DNA of 64,000 nucleotides, taken from Tractidigestivibacter scatoligenes. GTDB taxonomy: Bacteria > Actinomycetota > Coriobacteriia > Coriobacteriales > Atopobiaceae. Positions 48,140-56,816 of the stretch are shown piece after piece (the first letter of the stretch is position 1; every line of letters starts with the position of its first letter). Below the pieces are notes generated by a model that saw only the letters and a program-made list of their open reading frames with translations, was not told where the DNA came from and ran no database searches. The translations under genes and the position numbers were made by a program. Where the stretch lies: assembly GCF_001494635.1 (NCBI RefSeq), contig NZ_LOJF01000001.1, positions 372,001-436,000 on the forward strand, read 5' to 3'.

Positions 48140-49018
48140 ATGGCAGGCACCAGCATCACCAGGCGTTCGTTTGCGTTGGCGGCAGTAGCCGCGGCAGGCC
48201 TTGGATTGGTGGCGTGCGGAGGCACGCAGTCCCAGTCTGCAGACTCGACGGCGGCAGACACCGCGTCCGCGGCAGAGACAAAGACGCTCGTCGTCTTTGC
48301 GGCGGCCTCGCTCACCGAGTCTCTCACCGAGGCGGGCGACCTCTTCAAAGCAGCCAATGACGGCGTGGACATAAGCTTCAACTTCGACTCCTCGGGCACC
48401 CTCAAGACACAGATCCAGGAGGGGGCAGACTGCGACGTCTTCATCTCCGCCGGCCAGAAGCAGATGAACCAGCTTGACGCCAGCGCCACCTCCGGCAACG
48501 ACGAGGGCCTCGACTTCATCAACCACGACACGCGCTTCGACATCCTCGAGAACAAGGTCACGCTCTGCGTGCCCGACGGCAACCCCAAGACCGTCCAGGG
48601 CTTCGATGACATGGCCAAAAAGCTCCAGGCCCACGACATCCTGCTGGGGATGGGCAACTCCGACGTGCCCGTGGGCCAGTACACCCAGAAGATCCTTGCC
48701 TACTACAACCTCGACGAGACCGAGCTGGCAAACGCTGGCTGCATCACCTACGGCACCAACGTGAAGGAGGTCACCTCGCAGGTAACCGAGGCGGCCGTCG
48801 ACTGCGGCGTCATCTACAAGACCGACGCCACCTCGGCAAACCTCGCGATGGTGGACGAGGCCACCGAGGAGATGTGCGGCCGCGTGGTCTACCCGGCCGC
48901 AGCCACCAAGAACGCCCCCCAGCCCGAGCTGGCCGTGTCCTTCCTCGACTTCCTCAAGACCAAGGATGCCAGCGACTGCTTCGAGAAGGTCGGCTTCACG
49001 CCGCTTGCCGAGGCGTAG
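48140..49018 (+). CDS. modA: Molybdate ABC transporter substrate-binding lipoprotein
   Basis: The protein is 292 residues. Its signal peptide has TRRSF followed by a hydrophobic segment and lipobox LVAC (Cys about 27), combining a twin-arginine-like start with a lipid anchor. The mature domain matches ModA: LVVFAAASLTESLTEAGDLF (about 55-74), FNFDSSGTLKTQIQEGADCDVFISA, and GVIYKTDA near the end. It captures molybdate or tungstate outside the membrane. The start is supported by GAAAGGAAGG. First gene of a molybdate-uptake and molybdopterin operon that runs to 54386. Confidence 0.93.
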   Translation: MAGTSITRRSFALAAVAAAGLGLVACGGTQSQSADSTAADTASAAETKTLVVFAAASLTESLTEAGDLFKAANDGVDISFNFDSSGTLKTQIQEGADCDVFISAGQKQMNQLDASATSGNDEGLDFINHDTRFDILENKVTLCVPDGNPKTVQGFDDMAKKLQAHDILLGMGNSDVPVGQYTQKILAYYNLDETELANAGCITYGTNVKEVTSQVTEAAVDCGVIYKTDATSANLAMVDEATEEMCGRVVYPAAATKNAPQPELAVSFLDFLKTKDASDCFEKVGFTPLAEA

Positions 49019-49024
49019 CGCGGC

Positions 49025-49708
49025 ATGGACTGGTACCCGCTCCTCAACTCAATGAGAATAGCCGCCATCTCCACGGTGGTCGTCTATCTTCTCGGCATCT
49101 GGCTCGCGGACGTGGTGGCGCGGGCGCCCCGGGTGGTGAAGGGCATCCTCGACGTGGTGCTCACGCTGCCCCTGGTGCTGCCACCCACCGTCGTGGGCTA
49201 CCTCCTGCTGGTGCTTCTCGGCCCCAGGCGCCCCATTGGCGCCTGGGCGATGGGCGCCTTTGGCGTGAGGCTCACCATGACCTGGTACTCGGCCATCTTT
49301 GCCACCGTGGTGGTGAGCTTCCCGCTCATGTACCGCACGGCGCGCGGTGCGTTCGAGGGCTTTGACCAGAGCTTGGCCGACGCTGGCCGTACGCTGGGAA
49401 AATCCAATACCTGGGTGTTCTGGCGCGTCAAGATGCCGGCCTGCCGTCAGGGCATCATCGCGGGCTCGGTCTTGGCCTTCGCACGGGCGCTGGGCGAGTA
49501 TGGCGCCACCTCGATGGTCGCGGGTTATACCCCGGGCTCTACCGCTACCGTCTCCACGACGGTCTACCAGCTCTGGCGTACCGGCGAGGATGGTCTTGCG
49601 TTCCAGTGGGTCCTCGTGAACCTGGCGATAAGCGCCGTGGTGCTTCTCGCCATGAACATGCTCGAGGCGCGTTCTCGCTCCGCCCGCGCGAGGGGGGCGG
49701 TCGCATGA
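49025..49708 (+). CDS. modB: Molybdate ABC transporter permease
   Basis: A 227-residue membrane protein with five or so helices. ModB signatures are LPLVLPPTVVGYLLL (about 49-63) and the ATPase-coupling loop SLADAGRTLGKSNTWVFWRVKMP, followed by SVLAFARALGEYGATSMVAG. It starts six bases after the modA stop, and its TGA overlaps the modC ATG as ATGA. Confidence 0.93.
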   Translation: MDWYPLLNSMRIAAISTVVVYLLGIWLADVVARAPRVVKGILDVVLTLPLVLPPTVVGYLLLVLLGPRRPIGAWAMGAFGVRLTMTWYSAIFATVVVSFPLMYRTARGAFEGFDQSLADAGRTLGKSNTWVFWRVKMPACRQGIIAGSVLAFARALGEYGATSMVAGYTPGSTATVSTTVYQLWRTGEDGLAFQWVLVNLAISAVVLLAMNMLEARSRSARARGAVA

Positions 49709-50847
49709 CGACGCTCGAGGTCGACATCACCAAGCGGCTCGGGTCCTTCTCGCTTGACGTCTCGTTTGCCATCGAGCGCCCGGACGAGATCATGGCGCTG
49801 CTCGGCCCCTCGGGCTGCGGCAAGTCCATGACGCTCAAGTGTATCGCCGGCATCGAGCGCCCTGACTCGGGGCGTATCGTGCTGGGGGGCCGCACGCTCT
49901 TCGATTCCAGCGCGCACGTAGACCTACCGCCGCAGCAGCGCCGCGTGGGCTACCTCTTCCAGAGCTATGCGCTCTTTCCCACCATGACCGTCGAGCAGAA
50001 TGTGCGCGCCGGGGCGGCTGGCGCCACGCGTGAGGAGCGCTCGGCGCGTGCGGCAAGGGAGATTGCCGCCATGCGCCTGGAGGGCCTCGAGCACCGTAAG
50101 CCCGCCCAGCTCTCCGGCGGCCAGCAGCAGCGCTGCGCCATGGCGCGCATCCTCGCGAGCGACCCGGAGCTCATCCTGCTTGACGAGCCCTTCTCGGCGC
50201 TCGACGGGTACCTGCGCTGGCAGCTGGAGCTCGAGCTGACGGATGTCCTGCGCGGGTTTCCCGGCGGGGCGGTCTACGTCTCGCACAACCGCGACGAGGT
50301 CTACCGCATGTGCGACACGGTCTGCGTTCTTGACCGCGGTCGCTCGGACGCCAAGGTGGGCGTGCGCGAGCTCTTTGCTTCTCCGGCAACGCTGGCGGCG
50401 GCCCTCATCAGCGGCTGCAAGAACGTGAGCCGAGCGCGGGTGGCGGGCCCCGGCTTGCTTATGTGCGACGACTGGGGCGTCACGCTGGAGACGTCGCTTC
50501 CCGTGTCCGAGGGCGTTACGCACGTGGGCATACGCGCGCACTACTTCCAGGCGCATGCGGCAGGCGACGGCGCTGCGAGCGCCGCTGGCGGGAATGCGAT
50601 TCCCTGCACCGTTGAGCGGGTGATAGACTCGACGTTCTCGACGATCGTGATGGCCCGCACGCCCGGTGGCGCCTCACTTCGCTACGAGTGCGAGAAGGAC
50701 GCCTGGGCTGCGCTTGGCAATCCCGCGCAGCTGGTGCTTGTGGCGCCGCCCCAGACGGTCATGCCGCTTGTCTCGGCGGGTAACGGCGAAACGCCTGACG
50801 CAATTACTTTGGACAACACAGGGAAGGGAGGCGCGCCTCGTGCGTGA
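49705..50847 (+). CDS. modC: Molybdate ABC transporter ATPase
   Basis: The ATPase has 380 residues. Walker A is GPSGCGKSM (about 34-42), with Met replacing the usual Thr after Ser. The Q-loop is [15 protein letters not shown], the signature [15 protein letters not shown], Walker [13 protein letters not shown] and the switch VSHNRDE, with Asn in place of the common Asp. The C-terminal ~140 residues form a TOBE/Mop-like molybdate-sensing region with a low-complexity Gly/Ala insertion near 300. Translation is coupled on both sides: ATGA with modB and an eight-base GTGCGTGA overlap with moaA. Confidence 0.93.
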   Translation: MTTLEVDITKRLGSFSLDVSFAIERPDEIMALLGPSGCGKSMTLKCIAGIERPDSGRIVLGGRTLFDSSAHVDLPPQQRRVGYLFQSYALFPTMTVEQNVRAGAAGATREERSARAAREIAAMRLEGLEHRKPAQLSGGQQQRCAMARILASDPELILLDEPFSALDGYLRWQLELELTDVLRGFPGGAVYVSHNRDEVYRMCDTVCVLDRGRSDAKVGVRELFASPATLAAALISGCKNVSRARVAGPGLLMCDDWGVTLETSLPVSEGVTHVGIRAHYFQAHAAGDGAASAAGGNAIPCTVERVIDSTFSTIVMARTPGGASLRYECEKDAWAALGNPAQLVLVAPPQTVMPLVSAGNGETPDAITLDNTGKGGAPRA

Positions 50848-51787
50848 CGATTACGGCCGCGACATACGCTACCTGCGCCTCTCGGTGACCGACCGCTGCA
50901 ACTGCCGCTGCGTCTACTGCATGCCTGAGAATGGCGTGCCCATGCTCTCGCACGCAGACATCCTCTCCTTTGAGGAGATGCGCGACATTGTGGCTGCGGC
51001 TGCGTCACTGGGAGTGCGCAAGGTGCGTCTTACGGGTGGGGAGCCCCTGGTGAGGCGCGGCATTGTTGACCTTGTGGGCATGGTTGCCTCTGTGCCGGGC
51101 ATCGACGAGGTGGACATGACTACCAACGCCACGCTGCTCGCGCCCATTGCTGGCGACCTGCGTGCCGCGGGGCTTACGCGCCTCAACGTGAGCCTGGACA
51201 CGCTTGATGCCGCGCGCTACGAGGCCATCACGCGGCGTGGTTCGCTTGCGGACGCACTTGCCGGTCTCGAGGCGGCCCGCGTTGCGGGCTTCACCAACAC
51301 CAAGATTAACTGCGTGCTTGTCGGCGGTGTGAATGACGATGAGCTGCGACCGCTGGCCGAGCTTGCGCGCGACCGCGACCTCACCGTGCGCTTCATCGAG
51401 CTCATGCGCATGGGGGAGTGCGCCGGCTGGCCCAAGGGACGCTTTGTCTCGGCAGATGGGGTCCTTTCGGCCGTGCCGGAGCTTGCGCCGGTGGGCGGCC
51501 AGGGCGTCTCGGAGCTCTACCACGCGCCGGGCTGGAAGGGCAACGTGGGTCTCATCCGGCCCATGACCCACCGGTTCTGCGGCAGCTGCGATCGCATACG
51601 CGTGACGGCGGACGGGCGTCTCAAGCCCTGCCTGCACTCCGCAACTGAGGTCAACCTGCGCGGCCTTGTGGGCCAAGAGCTGGTCGATGCCATGCGCGCG
51701 GGCATTGCGGCAAAGCCGCGCGGGCACAGGATGGATGACGGGCGCGCAAGCGATTCGCTGCGCGCCATGAACGAGATAGGGGGATGA
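50840..51787 (+). CDS. moaA: GTP 3',8-cyclase (molybdenum cofactor synthesis)
   Basis: The enzyme has 315 residues and starts at GTG 50840, eight bases before the modC stop, with GGGAGG upstream. The radical-SAM cluster motif is DRCNCRCVYCMPENG (about 16-30), followed by VRLTGGEPLVRRGI. The C-terminal second cluster is RFCGSCDRIRVTADGRLKPC. The C-terminus ends in Gly-Gly, the conserved MoaA tail that enters the active site. It converts GTP into the first cyclic pterin intermediate. Confidence 0.95.
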   Translation: MRDDYGRDIRYLRLSVTDRCNCRCVYCMPENGVPMLSHADILSFEEMRDIVAAAASLGVRKVRLTGGEPLVRRGIVDLVGMVASVPGIDEVDMTTNATLLAPIAGDLRAAGLTRLNVSLDTLDAARYEAITRRGSLADALAGLEAARVAGFTNTKINCVLVGGVNDDELRPLAELARDRDLTVRFIELMRMGECAGWPKGRFVSADGVLSAVPELAPVGGQGVSELYHAPGWKGNVGLIRPMTHRFCGSCDRIRVTADGRLKPCLHSATEVNLRGLVGQELVDAMRAGIAAKPRGHRMDDGRASDSLRAMNEIGG

Positions 51788-51790
51788 GCC

Positions 51791-52771
51791 ATGGGGCTCA
51801 CGCATTTCAACGAGGAGGGCCGCGCCCGCATGGTGGACGTGTCCGATAAGCCAAAGACCCAGCGGGTGGCCCGTGCCGCCGGCAAGGTGCTCATGCGGCC
51901 AGACACGCTGGAGCTTGTGCGCACGGGCGGCGTGCGCAAGGGAGACGTGCTTACCGTGGCGCAGGTTGCGGGCATCATGGCTGCCAAGCGCTGCTGGGAG
52001 CTGGTGCCCATGTGCCATCCCGTGCAGCTCACGGGCGTTGACGTCTCGTTTGCGTACGAGGAGGACGGCATAGCGTTTACGGCAACCACGCGCTGCTGCG
52101 GCGAGACGGGCGTTGAGATGGAGGCGCTCACGGCGGCGTCCGTTGCCGGCCTCACCATCTACGACATGTGCAAGGCCCACCAGCGTGACATGGCGATCAC
52201 CGAGGTGCGCCTGCTCGAGAAGGACGGCGGCAAGTCCGGGCACTTCGTGCGCGCCGAGGGGGACGACCCCACGGCGCCGCTGGATGCGTCTACGGCTGCG
52301 GCGCCCGCCGCGTCGGAGCTGCCGCACGGCACCGTTGTTGCCACCTGCATCTCGGAGAAGAAGGGTACGCGCAAGCATCCCGTCGACTCTATCGAGCTTG
52401 TGGTGGGCAAGGGCATCGCCGGCGACGCCCATGCCGGCACCTGGCACCGTCAGGTGAGCCTGCTGGCAAACGAGTCCGTGGACCTCATGCGCGCAAAGGG
52501 CATCGACCTTGCGCCCGGCGACTTTGCCGAGAACGTGCTCACACGCGGGATTGATGTGAAGAGCCTGCCCGTGGGCACCACCGTGGCCATGGGCCCCGCG
52601 CGCATGGTGGTGACGCAGATTGGAAAGACCTGCCACAACGACTGCGAGATTCGCCGTCTTACCGGCATGTGCGTCATGCCCACCGACGGCATCTTCTGTG
52701 TGGTGACGCGCGGCGGCATCGTGCGCGCCGGCGACGAGGTTCGTGTGATGGGGGAGGACGAACTGGCATGA
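51791..52771 (+). CDS. MoaC-MOSC fusion protein
   Basis: A single 326-residue chain carries two domains. Residues 1-155 are cyclic pyranopterin monophosphate synthase: [52 protein letters not shown], and the catalytic [12 protein letters not shown] short Ala-rich linker precedes a MOSC domain (about 180-322) with [35 protein letters not shown] and [14 protein letters not shown] domains act in sulphur transfer to, or handling of, the molybdenum cofactor. No frame break separates the two. It starts three bases after moaA and overlaps the next ATG (ATGA). Confidence 0.92.
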   Translation: MGLTHFNEEGRARMVDVSDKPKTQRVARAAGKVLMRPDTLELVRTGGVRKGDVLTVAQVAGIMAAKRCWELVPMCHPVQLTGVDVSFAYEEDGIAFTATTRCCGETGVEMEALTAASVAGLTIYDMCKAHQRDMAITEVRLLEKDGGKSGHFVRAEGDDPTAPLDASTAAAPAASELPHGTVVATCISEKKGTRKHPVDSIELVVGKGIAGDAHAGTWHRQVSLLANESVDLMRAKGIDLAPGDFAENVLTRGIDVKSLPVGTTVAMGPARMVVTQIGKTCHNDCEIRRLTGMCVMPTDGIFCVVTRGGIVRAGDEVRVMGEDELA

Positions 52772-53841
52772 AGCTTGTGAGAACCGAGGACGCCATCGGG
52801 CACGTTCTGTGCCACGACATGACGCAGATTCTGCCCGGCGATGGCAAGGGGTCGCCGCGCTACAAGGGGCCGCGCTTCAAGAAGGGGCACGTGGTCACCG
52901 CCGAGGACGTGCCTGTGCTGCTCTCGATGGGCAAGGAGCATCTCTACGTGTGGGAGGCCGGCCCTGGCATGCTGCACGAGGATGACGCAGCGCGGCGCCT
53001 GGCGGCACTCTGCCTTGGGCCGGGCTGCGTTGCCGCCGGCGAGCCCCGCGAGGGCAAGATCGGCATCAAGGCGGAGCATGACGGCGTGTTTCTCGTCGAT
53101 TCCGAGCGCCTTGTTGCCGTGAACGACTGCGAGGAGGTCATGGTGGCCACCCGCAAGGGAGGCTTTGCCGTTTCTGCGGGCGACGACCTGGCTGGCACGC
53201 GCGTGATTCCGCTCGTGGTGAAGGAGTCCGTGGTCGAGGCGGCGGAGCACGCGGCAGACGTCGAGAAGAACGGGCCGCTCATGCGCGTGGAGCCGTGGCG
53301 CCTCAAGACGGCGGCCATTATCGCCACAGGCTCCGAGGTGGCCAAGGGCCTCATCGAGGACCGCTTTACGCCCGTGGTCGAGGCCAAGCTCGCGCGCTAC
53401 GGCATTGCCACCACCTGGCATGCCACGCCTGGTGACGACATGGATGCCCTGGTGGCGGCCATAAACGATGCTCGCGCTGCTGGCGTTGACATGGTTGTGT
53501 GCACGGGTGGCATGAGCGTTGACCCCGATGACAACACCCCTGGCGCCATCAAGCGCGCCGGCGCGCGCATCGTGACCTACGGGGCTCCGGTCCTTCCCGG
53601 AGCGATGCTCCTGGTGGGTTACTTTGACGAGAAGGACGCGGAGGGCGAGGCCCGCACGGTGCCCGTGGTGGGGCTTCCGGGTTGCGTCATGTACAACGCG
53701 GCCACGGTCTTCGACCTGGTGCTGCCTCGCCTTGTTGCCGGTGTGGAGGTACGCCGCCGCGACCTGGTGCAGATGGGCGAGGGCGGTCTGTGCCTGCACT
53801 GCTCGCCATGCACCTTCCCCGTGTGCCCGTTTGGAAAGTAG
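52768..53841 (+). CDS. MoeA/MoCF-type molybdopterin-binding protein
   Basis: The protein has 357 residues. The N-terminal half (about 1-165) resembles the MoeA-like fold of putative molybdopterin biosynthesis proteins: [38 protein letters not shown]. The C-terminal half is a MoCF_biosynth domain with [15 protein letters not shown] and [19 protein letters not shown], where GG-x-S and Asp bind molybdopterin. It probably takes part in molybdenum insertion or in substrate-specific cofactor handling. It overlaps the MoaC-MOSC gene by four bases and ends [13 protein letters not shown], a Cys-rich tail. Confidence 0.85.
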   Translation: MKLVRTEDAIGHVLCHDMTQILPGDGKGSPRYKGPRFKKGHVVTAEDVPVLLSMGKEHLYVWEAGPGMLHEDDAARRLAALCLGPGCVAAGEPREGKIGIKAEHDGVFLVDSERLVAVNDCEEVMVATRKGGFAVSAGDDLAGTRVIPLVVKESVVEAAEHAADVEKNGPLMRVEPWRLKTAAIIATGSEVAKGLIEDRFTPVVEAKLARYGIATTWHATPGDDMDALVAAINDARAAGVDMVVCTGGMSVDPDDNTPGAIKRAGARIVTYGAPVLPGAMLLVGYFDEKDAEGEARTVPVVGLPGCVMYNAATVFDLVLPRLVAGVEVRRRDLVQMGEGGLCLHCSPCTFPVCPFGK

Positions 53842-53846
53842 GAGAC

Positions 53847-54386
53847 ATGAGCCACAGTGAGACAAACAAGCCGCAGGTCACAGAAGGTGAGTCCTACACC
53901 GCGGCGGTGATTACCGTGAGTGACCGCTGCTCGCGCGGCGAGCGCGAGGATGCCTCTGGCCCCGCGCTCGCGGAGCTTCTCGGCGAGAAGGGCTACCGCG
54001 TTGTCTCTACGAGCGTGGTGCCTGACGAGCGTCCGCAGATCGAGGCCGCCATCCGCGAGGCCGCTGCTGCGGATGTGGCGCTCGTTGTCACCACGGGCGG
54101 CACGGGCTTCTCGCCGCGAGACGTGACGCCTGAGGCTACCGCCGCAGTGTGCGAGCGCATGGCGCCCGGCATTCCGGAGGCCATGCGAGCCGCTTCGATG
54201 GCCATCACGCCGCACGCTTGCCTCTCGCGCGAGGCGGCGGGCATCCTGGGGGGCACGCTCGTGGTGAACTTGCCCGGTAGCTCCAAAGCTGCGTGCGAGA
54301 ACATCTCTGCGGTGATTGGGCCCATCGCGCACGGGCTGCGTATTCTGCGCGGAGGCCCCGCCGACTGCGCCACGGAGCGGGGCTAG
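53847..54386 (+). CDS. mogA: MogA/MoaB-type molybdopterin adenylyltransferase
   Basis: A 179-residue cytoplasmic protein with the MoCF core: AAVITVSDRCSRGEREDASG (about 19-38), VVTTGGTGFSPRDVTPEA (about 78-95, with Gly-Gly-Thr-Gly and the catalytic Asp), MRAASM and LVVNLPGSSKAACEN. It adenylates molybdopterin before metal insertion. The ATG is five bases after the previous stop, and GGAGA is in the gap. It is the last gene of the mod-moa operon; a long inverted repeat follows (54441-54535). Confidence 0.9.
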   Translation: MSHSETNKPQVTEGESYTAAVITVSDRCSRGEREDASGPALAELLGEKGYRVVSTSVVPDERPQIEAAIREAAAADVALVVTTGGTGFSPRDVTPEATAAVCERMAPGIPEAMRAASMAITPHACLSREAAGILGGTLVVNLPGSSKAACENISAVIGPIAHGLRILRGGPADCATERG

Positions 54387-54440
54387 CCTCTTCGCTCCCC
54401 CGTAGTCCCTTCGCTCCCGTAGTCCCGTTTCTCTCCTCTT

Positions 54441-54535
54441 CCCCTCCGTTCTTTAGCGGTATTTGTGAATTGTAAAGTTCGCCAACTGGGCAAACACAGG
54501 TCTCATTTCTCAAAAACCGCTAAAGAACGGAGGGG
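54441..54535. repeat. Perfect 20-bp inverted repeat between convergent genes
   Basis: CCCCTCCGTTCTTTAGCGGT (54441-54460) and its exact reverse complement (54516-54535) enclose a 55-base loop. Outside these arms the pairing continues imperfectly for about 15 bases, where CGTTTCTCTCC faces a GGGAGGCAGAGACG-type sequence. It sits between the mogA and pirin stops. No long T-run follows either arm. Confidence 0.8.
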
Positions 54536-54564
54536 GGAGGGAGGCAGAGACGAGAGGGGCCTAC

Positions 54565-55425
54565 TTACAGGCTCCGGACGTCTTCCCTGATGAACGTCCC
54601 CTCGTCGAGGTCGCGGAAGGCCTGCCGCAGCTCGGCAGTGCTGTTCATCACGATGGGCCCGCCCCATGCTATGGGCTCGCGCAGGGCAACGGAGCTCATG
54701 AGCAGCACCACCGAGGGCTTCTCGTCTGTGGCGGTGATGCCCACGCGGTCCCCTTCCACAAGCTTGACCGCGGTCTTCTCGCCCAGCGGCAGGCCGCCGA
54801 TGAGCGCGGGCCCCTCGAGCGTGAACGCCAGGACCGAGCGGTCCTCGTCTACGGGAATCTCGACACTGTGGCCCGCCTCCACGGTGAGCTCGTAGTAGTC
54901 AAGTGGAAGGTGGCTGCCAACAAACCCCTGGTGGGACTTGCCATTCTCGTCAACATAATACCCGGCGAGCAGCCGCAGTACAGCACCGTCAAGCGGCACG
55001 GACTCGATGGCGTCGCACTTCACGGCGTGGTAGGTGGGCTGCGTCATCTTCTCGGCGGCGGGGAGGTTGAGCCACAGCTGCACGCCAAGCAGACGCCGTG
55101 CGGCCGGGATGGTCTCCTCGTGCTCCACGCCCGAGCCGGCGCACATCCATTGCACCTCGCCCGAGGTCACGGTGTCCTCGAATCCCATGGTGTCTCGGTG
55201 GTGCATCGCGCCTTCGCGCAGGTAGCTTACGGTCTCGATGCCGCGGTGAGGGTGGAGTGGGAATCCTGCGGTGTAGTCGTCCGGGTTGGTGCTGTCAAAC
55301 GAGTCCAGCATGAGGAAGGGGTCAAAGTCACGTGCGGTCTGGTCACCCAGTACGCGTACGAGGCTCACTCCTGCGCCGTCCTGCGTGCGGTACCCCTTAA
55401 CGACGTTGGCTGCATGCCTGAGCAT
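54565..55425 (-). CDS. Pirin-family cupin protein
   Basis: The protein has 286 residues and two cupin domains. The N-terminal metal site is GFPLHPHRGIETVSYLREG (about 54-72), followed by SGEVQWMCAGSGVEHEE with the third His and Glu. The C-terminal domain contains MNSTAELRQAFRDLDEGTF, typical of pirins. Bacterial pirins bind iron; some are quercetinases and some bind pyruvate dehydrogenase, so the role here is open. AAAGGAG precedes ATG 55425. It is 160 bases downstream of the peptidase gene on the same strand. Confidence 0.9.
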   Translation of the reverse strand: MLRHAANVVKGYRTQDGAGVSLVRVLGDQTARDFDPFLMLDSFDSTNPDDYTAGFPLHPHRGIETVSYLREGAMHHRDTMGFEDTVTSGEVQWMCAGSGVEHEETIPAARRLLGVQLWLNLPAAEKMTQPTYHAVKCDAIESVPLDGAVLRLLAGYYVDENGKSHQGFVGSHLPLDYYELTVEAGHSVEIPVDEDRSVLAFTLEGPALIGGLPLGEKTAVKLVEGDRVGITATDEKPSVVLLMSSVALREPIAWGGPIVMNSTAELRQAFRDLDEGTFIREDVRSL

Positions 55426-55585
55426 GGGTTTCTCCTTTGATTGGCCGTGGTGTGGCTTTGGTCATCGGGGGCCTTATACCCTACTTGCACAGTAGCATTT
55501 ACGAGAACCGCAAGGGTGGACGTCGCAGGAGGATGGGTGCTGCAGGTGAGGCCTGCCGCCGGAATCCGTTGCCGAGAAGGGCCCG

Positions 55586-56812
55586 CTAGCCCCACAGCGT
55601 ATTGGCGGCAAGCCGAGAGAGCACCGCGCGGACGCGCGCGAGGTCTGCAACGGGAACGTGCTCGTTGGGCTTGTGGGCAACTTCGAGACTGCCCGGCCCG
55701 TACGAGAGGCACGTGGGGTTCCCGCAGGTACCCGCCACCACGGCAGAGTCGGTGTAGCCGGTGAAGACGTCCGTCGCCGGCGTCTCGCCCCATGCCTCCT
55801 CGCTTGCCCGCGCAAGGGCCGCAAGCAGCGGCGATGCGGGGTCAAGCTCGATGGGCGGCCTGTCCCCGGTGCAGCGCACGTCCGCATGAGCGCCAGGCAC
55901 GGCTGCCTCTGCCGCGGAGCAGGCATCGCGTACGATCTTTTCGGCATCCGAAGAGCCCGTGGGCGGCACCAGCCGCATGTCGATGGTCACGTGGCACTCG
56001 TCGGGCACCACATAGGGGCTGTAGCCGCCTTTTATCTGCCCAAACGTGACGGTTGAGCGGCCAAGCTCGGGGTGGGAGGGCAGTGCCGCAACAGATCCGC
56101 GGATTCGGCAGACGGCCTCTGCCAGGGCGGCGATGGCGTCTGCGCCGCGCCAGGGCGTGCTGGCGTGCGCGGTAACGCCGTGCATGTCGATGACGTACCA
56201 GGTGCGTCCCTTGTGCGAGCCACGCGCACGGCCGTCGGTGGGCTCGGTGTCGAGGACCCAGCCGGTGGCACCCAGCCAGCCGGCGCGGATGGCGGCCTCC
56301 GAGCCGCGCATCTCGTCCTCCTCGTCCACGGTGCACACAATCGCCAGCGAGCGCCCAGGCAGGCTCCCGCGCCGACCAATCTCGTCAAGCGCATCCGAAA
56401 AGGCGAGAAGCGCGCAGGCCAGACCACCCTTCATATCGCACGAGCCGCGGCCATAGAGCTCGCCATCGCGCAGAACGGGCGAGAAGGCCGGCGTGTCCTC
56501 GCTCCAGCCGGCGCCCACGCGCACGGTGTCCATGTGGCAGAGAAGGGTGAGGTCAGCAGGACCGGCAGAGGCGTCGCTCGTTCCTTCCGCGGGAATGAGC
56601 GCTCTCAGGCAACGGCGTCCCGGCAGCGCCTCAAGCTCCTCGATCCGCACGGATTCGGCAAGGCTGCCGGCGCGCTTGCGACGTTCCTCAAGCAACGTGT
56701 GCACAAAGTCCTCGATGTGGCCCTCAAAGGCACCGGGGTCTGTGCTCTCTATGCCCACGAGCCGTGACGTGAGCCCTGTTGCCTCGTCGTCATTGCGGCA
56801 CTCGTTGGACAT
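55586..56812 (-). CDS. M20-family metallopeptidase/deacylase (ArgE/DapE-like)
   Basis: A 408-residue cytoplasmic enzyme with the M20 dinuclear zinc site: LTLLCHMDTVRVGAGW (about 90-105; His and catalytic Asp), LYGRGSCDMKGGLACALLAF (bridging Asp), CTVDEEDEMRGSEAA (general-base Glu and metal Glu), LDTEPTDG, and the C-terminal His in VAHKPNEHV. The dimerisation insert runs from about 205 to 310 with DMHGVTAHASTPWRGADAI. A substrate such as an N-acyl amino acid or ureido compound is likely. E. coli YgeY, an M20 member, is found in the ygf/xdh cluster, so a link with the purine-related genes at 58-64 kb is plausible. It starts four bases after the regulator gene. Confidence 0.88.
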   Translation of the reverse strand: MSNECRNDDEATGLTSRLVGIESTDPGAFEGHIEDFVHTLLEERRKRAGSLAESVRIEELEALPGRRCLRALIPAEGTSDASAGPADLTLLCHMDTVRVGAGWSEDTPAFSPVLRDGELYGRGSCDMKGGLACALLAFSDALDEIGRRGSLPGRSLAIVCTVDEEDEMRGSEAAIRAGWLGATGWVLDTEPTDGRARGSHKGRTWYVIDMHGVTAHASTPWRGADAIAALAEAVCRIRGSVAALPSHPELGRSTVTFGQIKGGYSPYVVPDECHVTIDMRLVPPTGSSDAEKIVRDACSAAEAAVPGAHADVRCTGDRPPIELDPASPLLAALARASEEAWGETPATDVFTGYTDSAVVAGTCGNPTCLSYGPGSLEVAHKPNEHVPVADLARVRAVLSRLAANTLWG

Positions 56813-56816
56813 GTAC

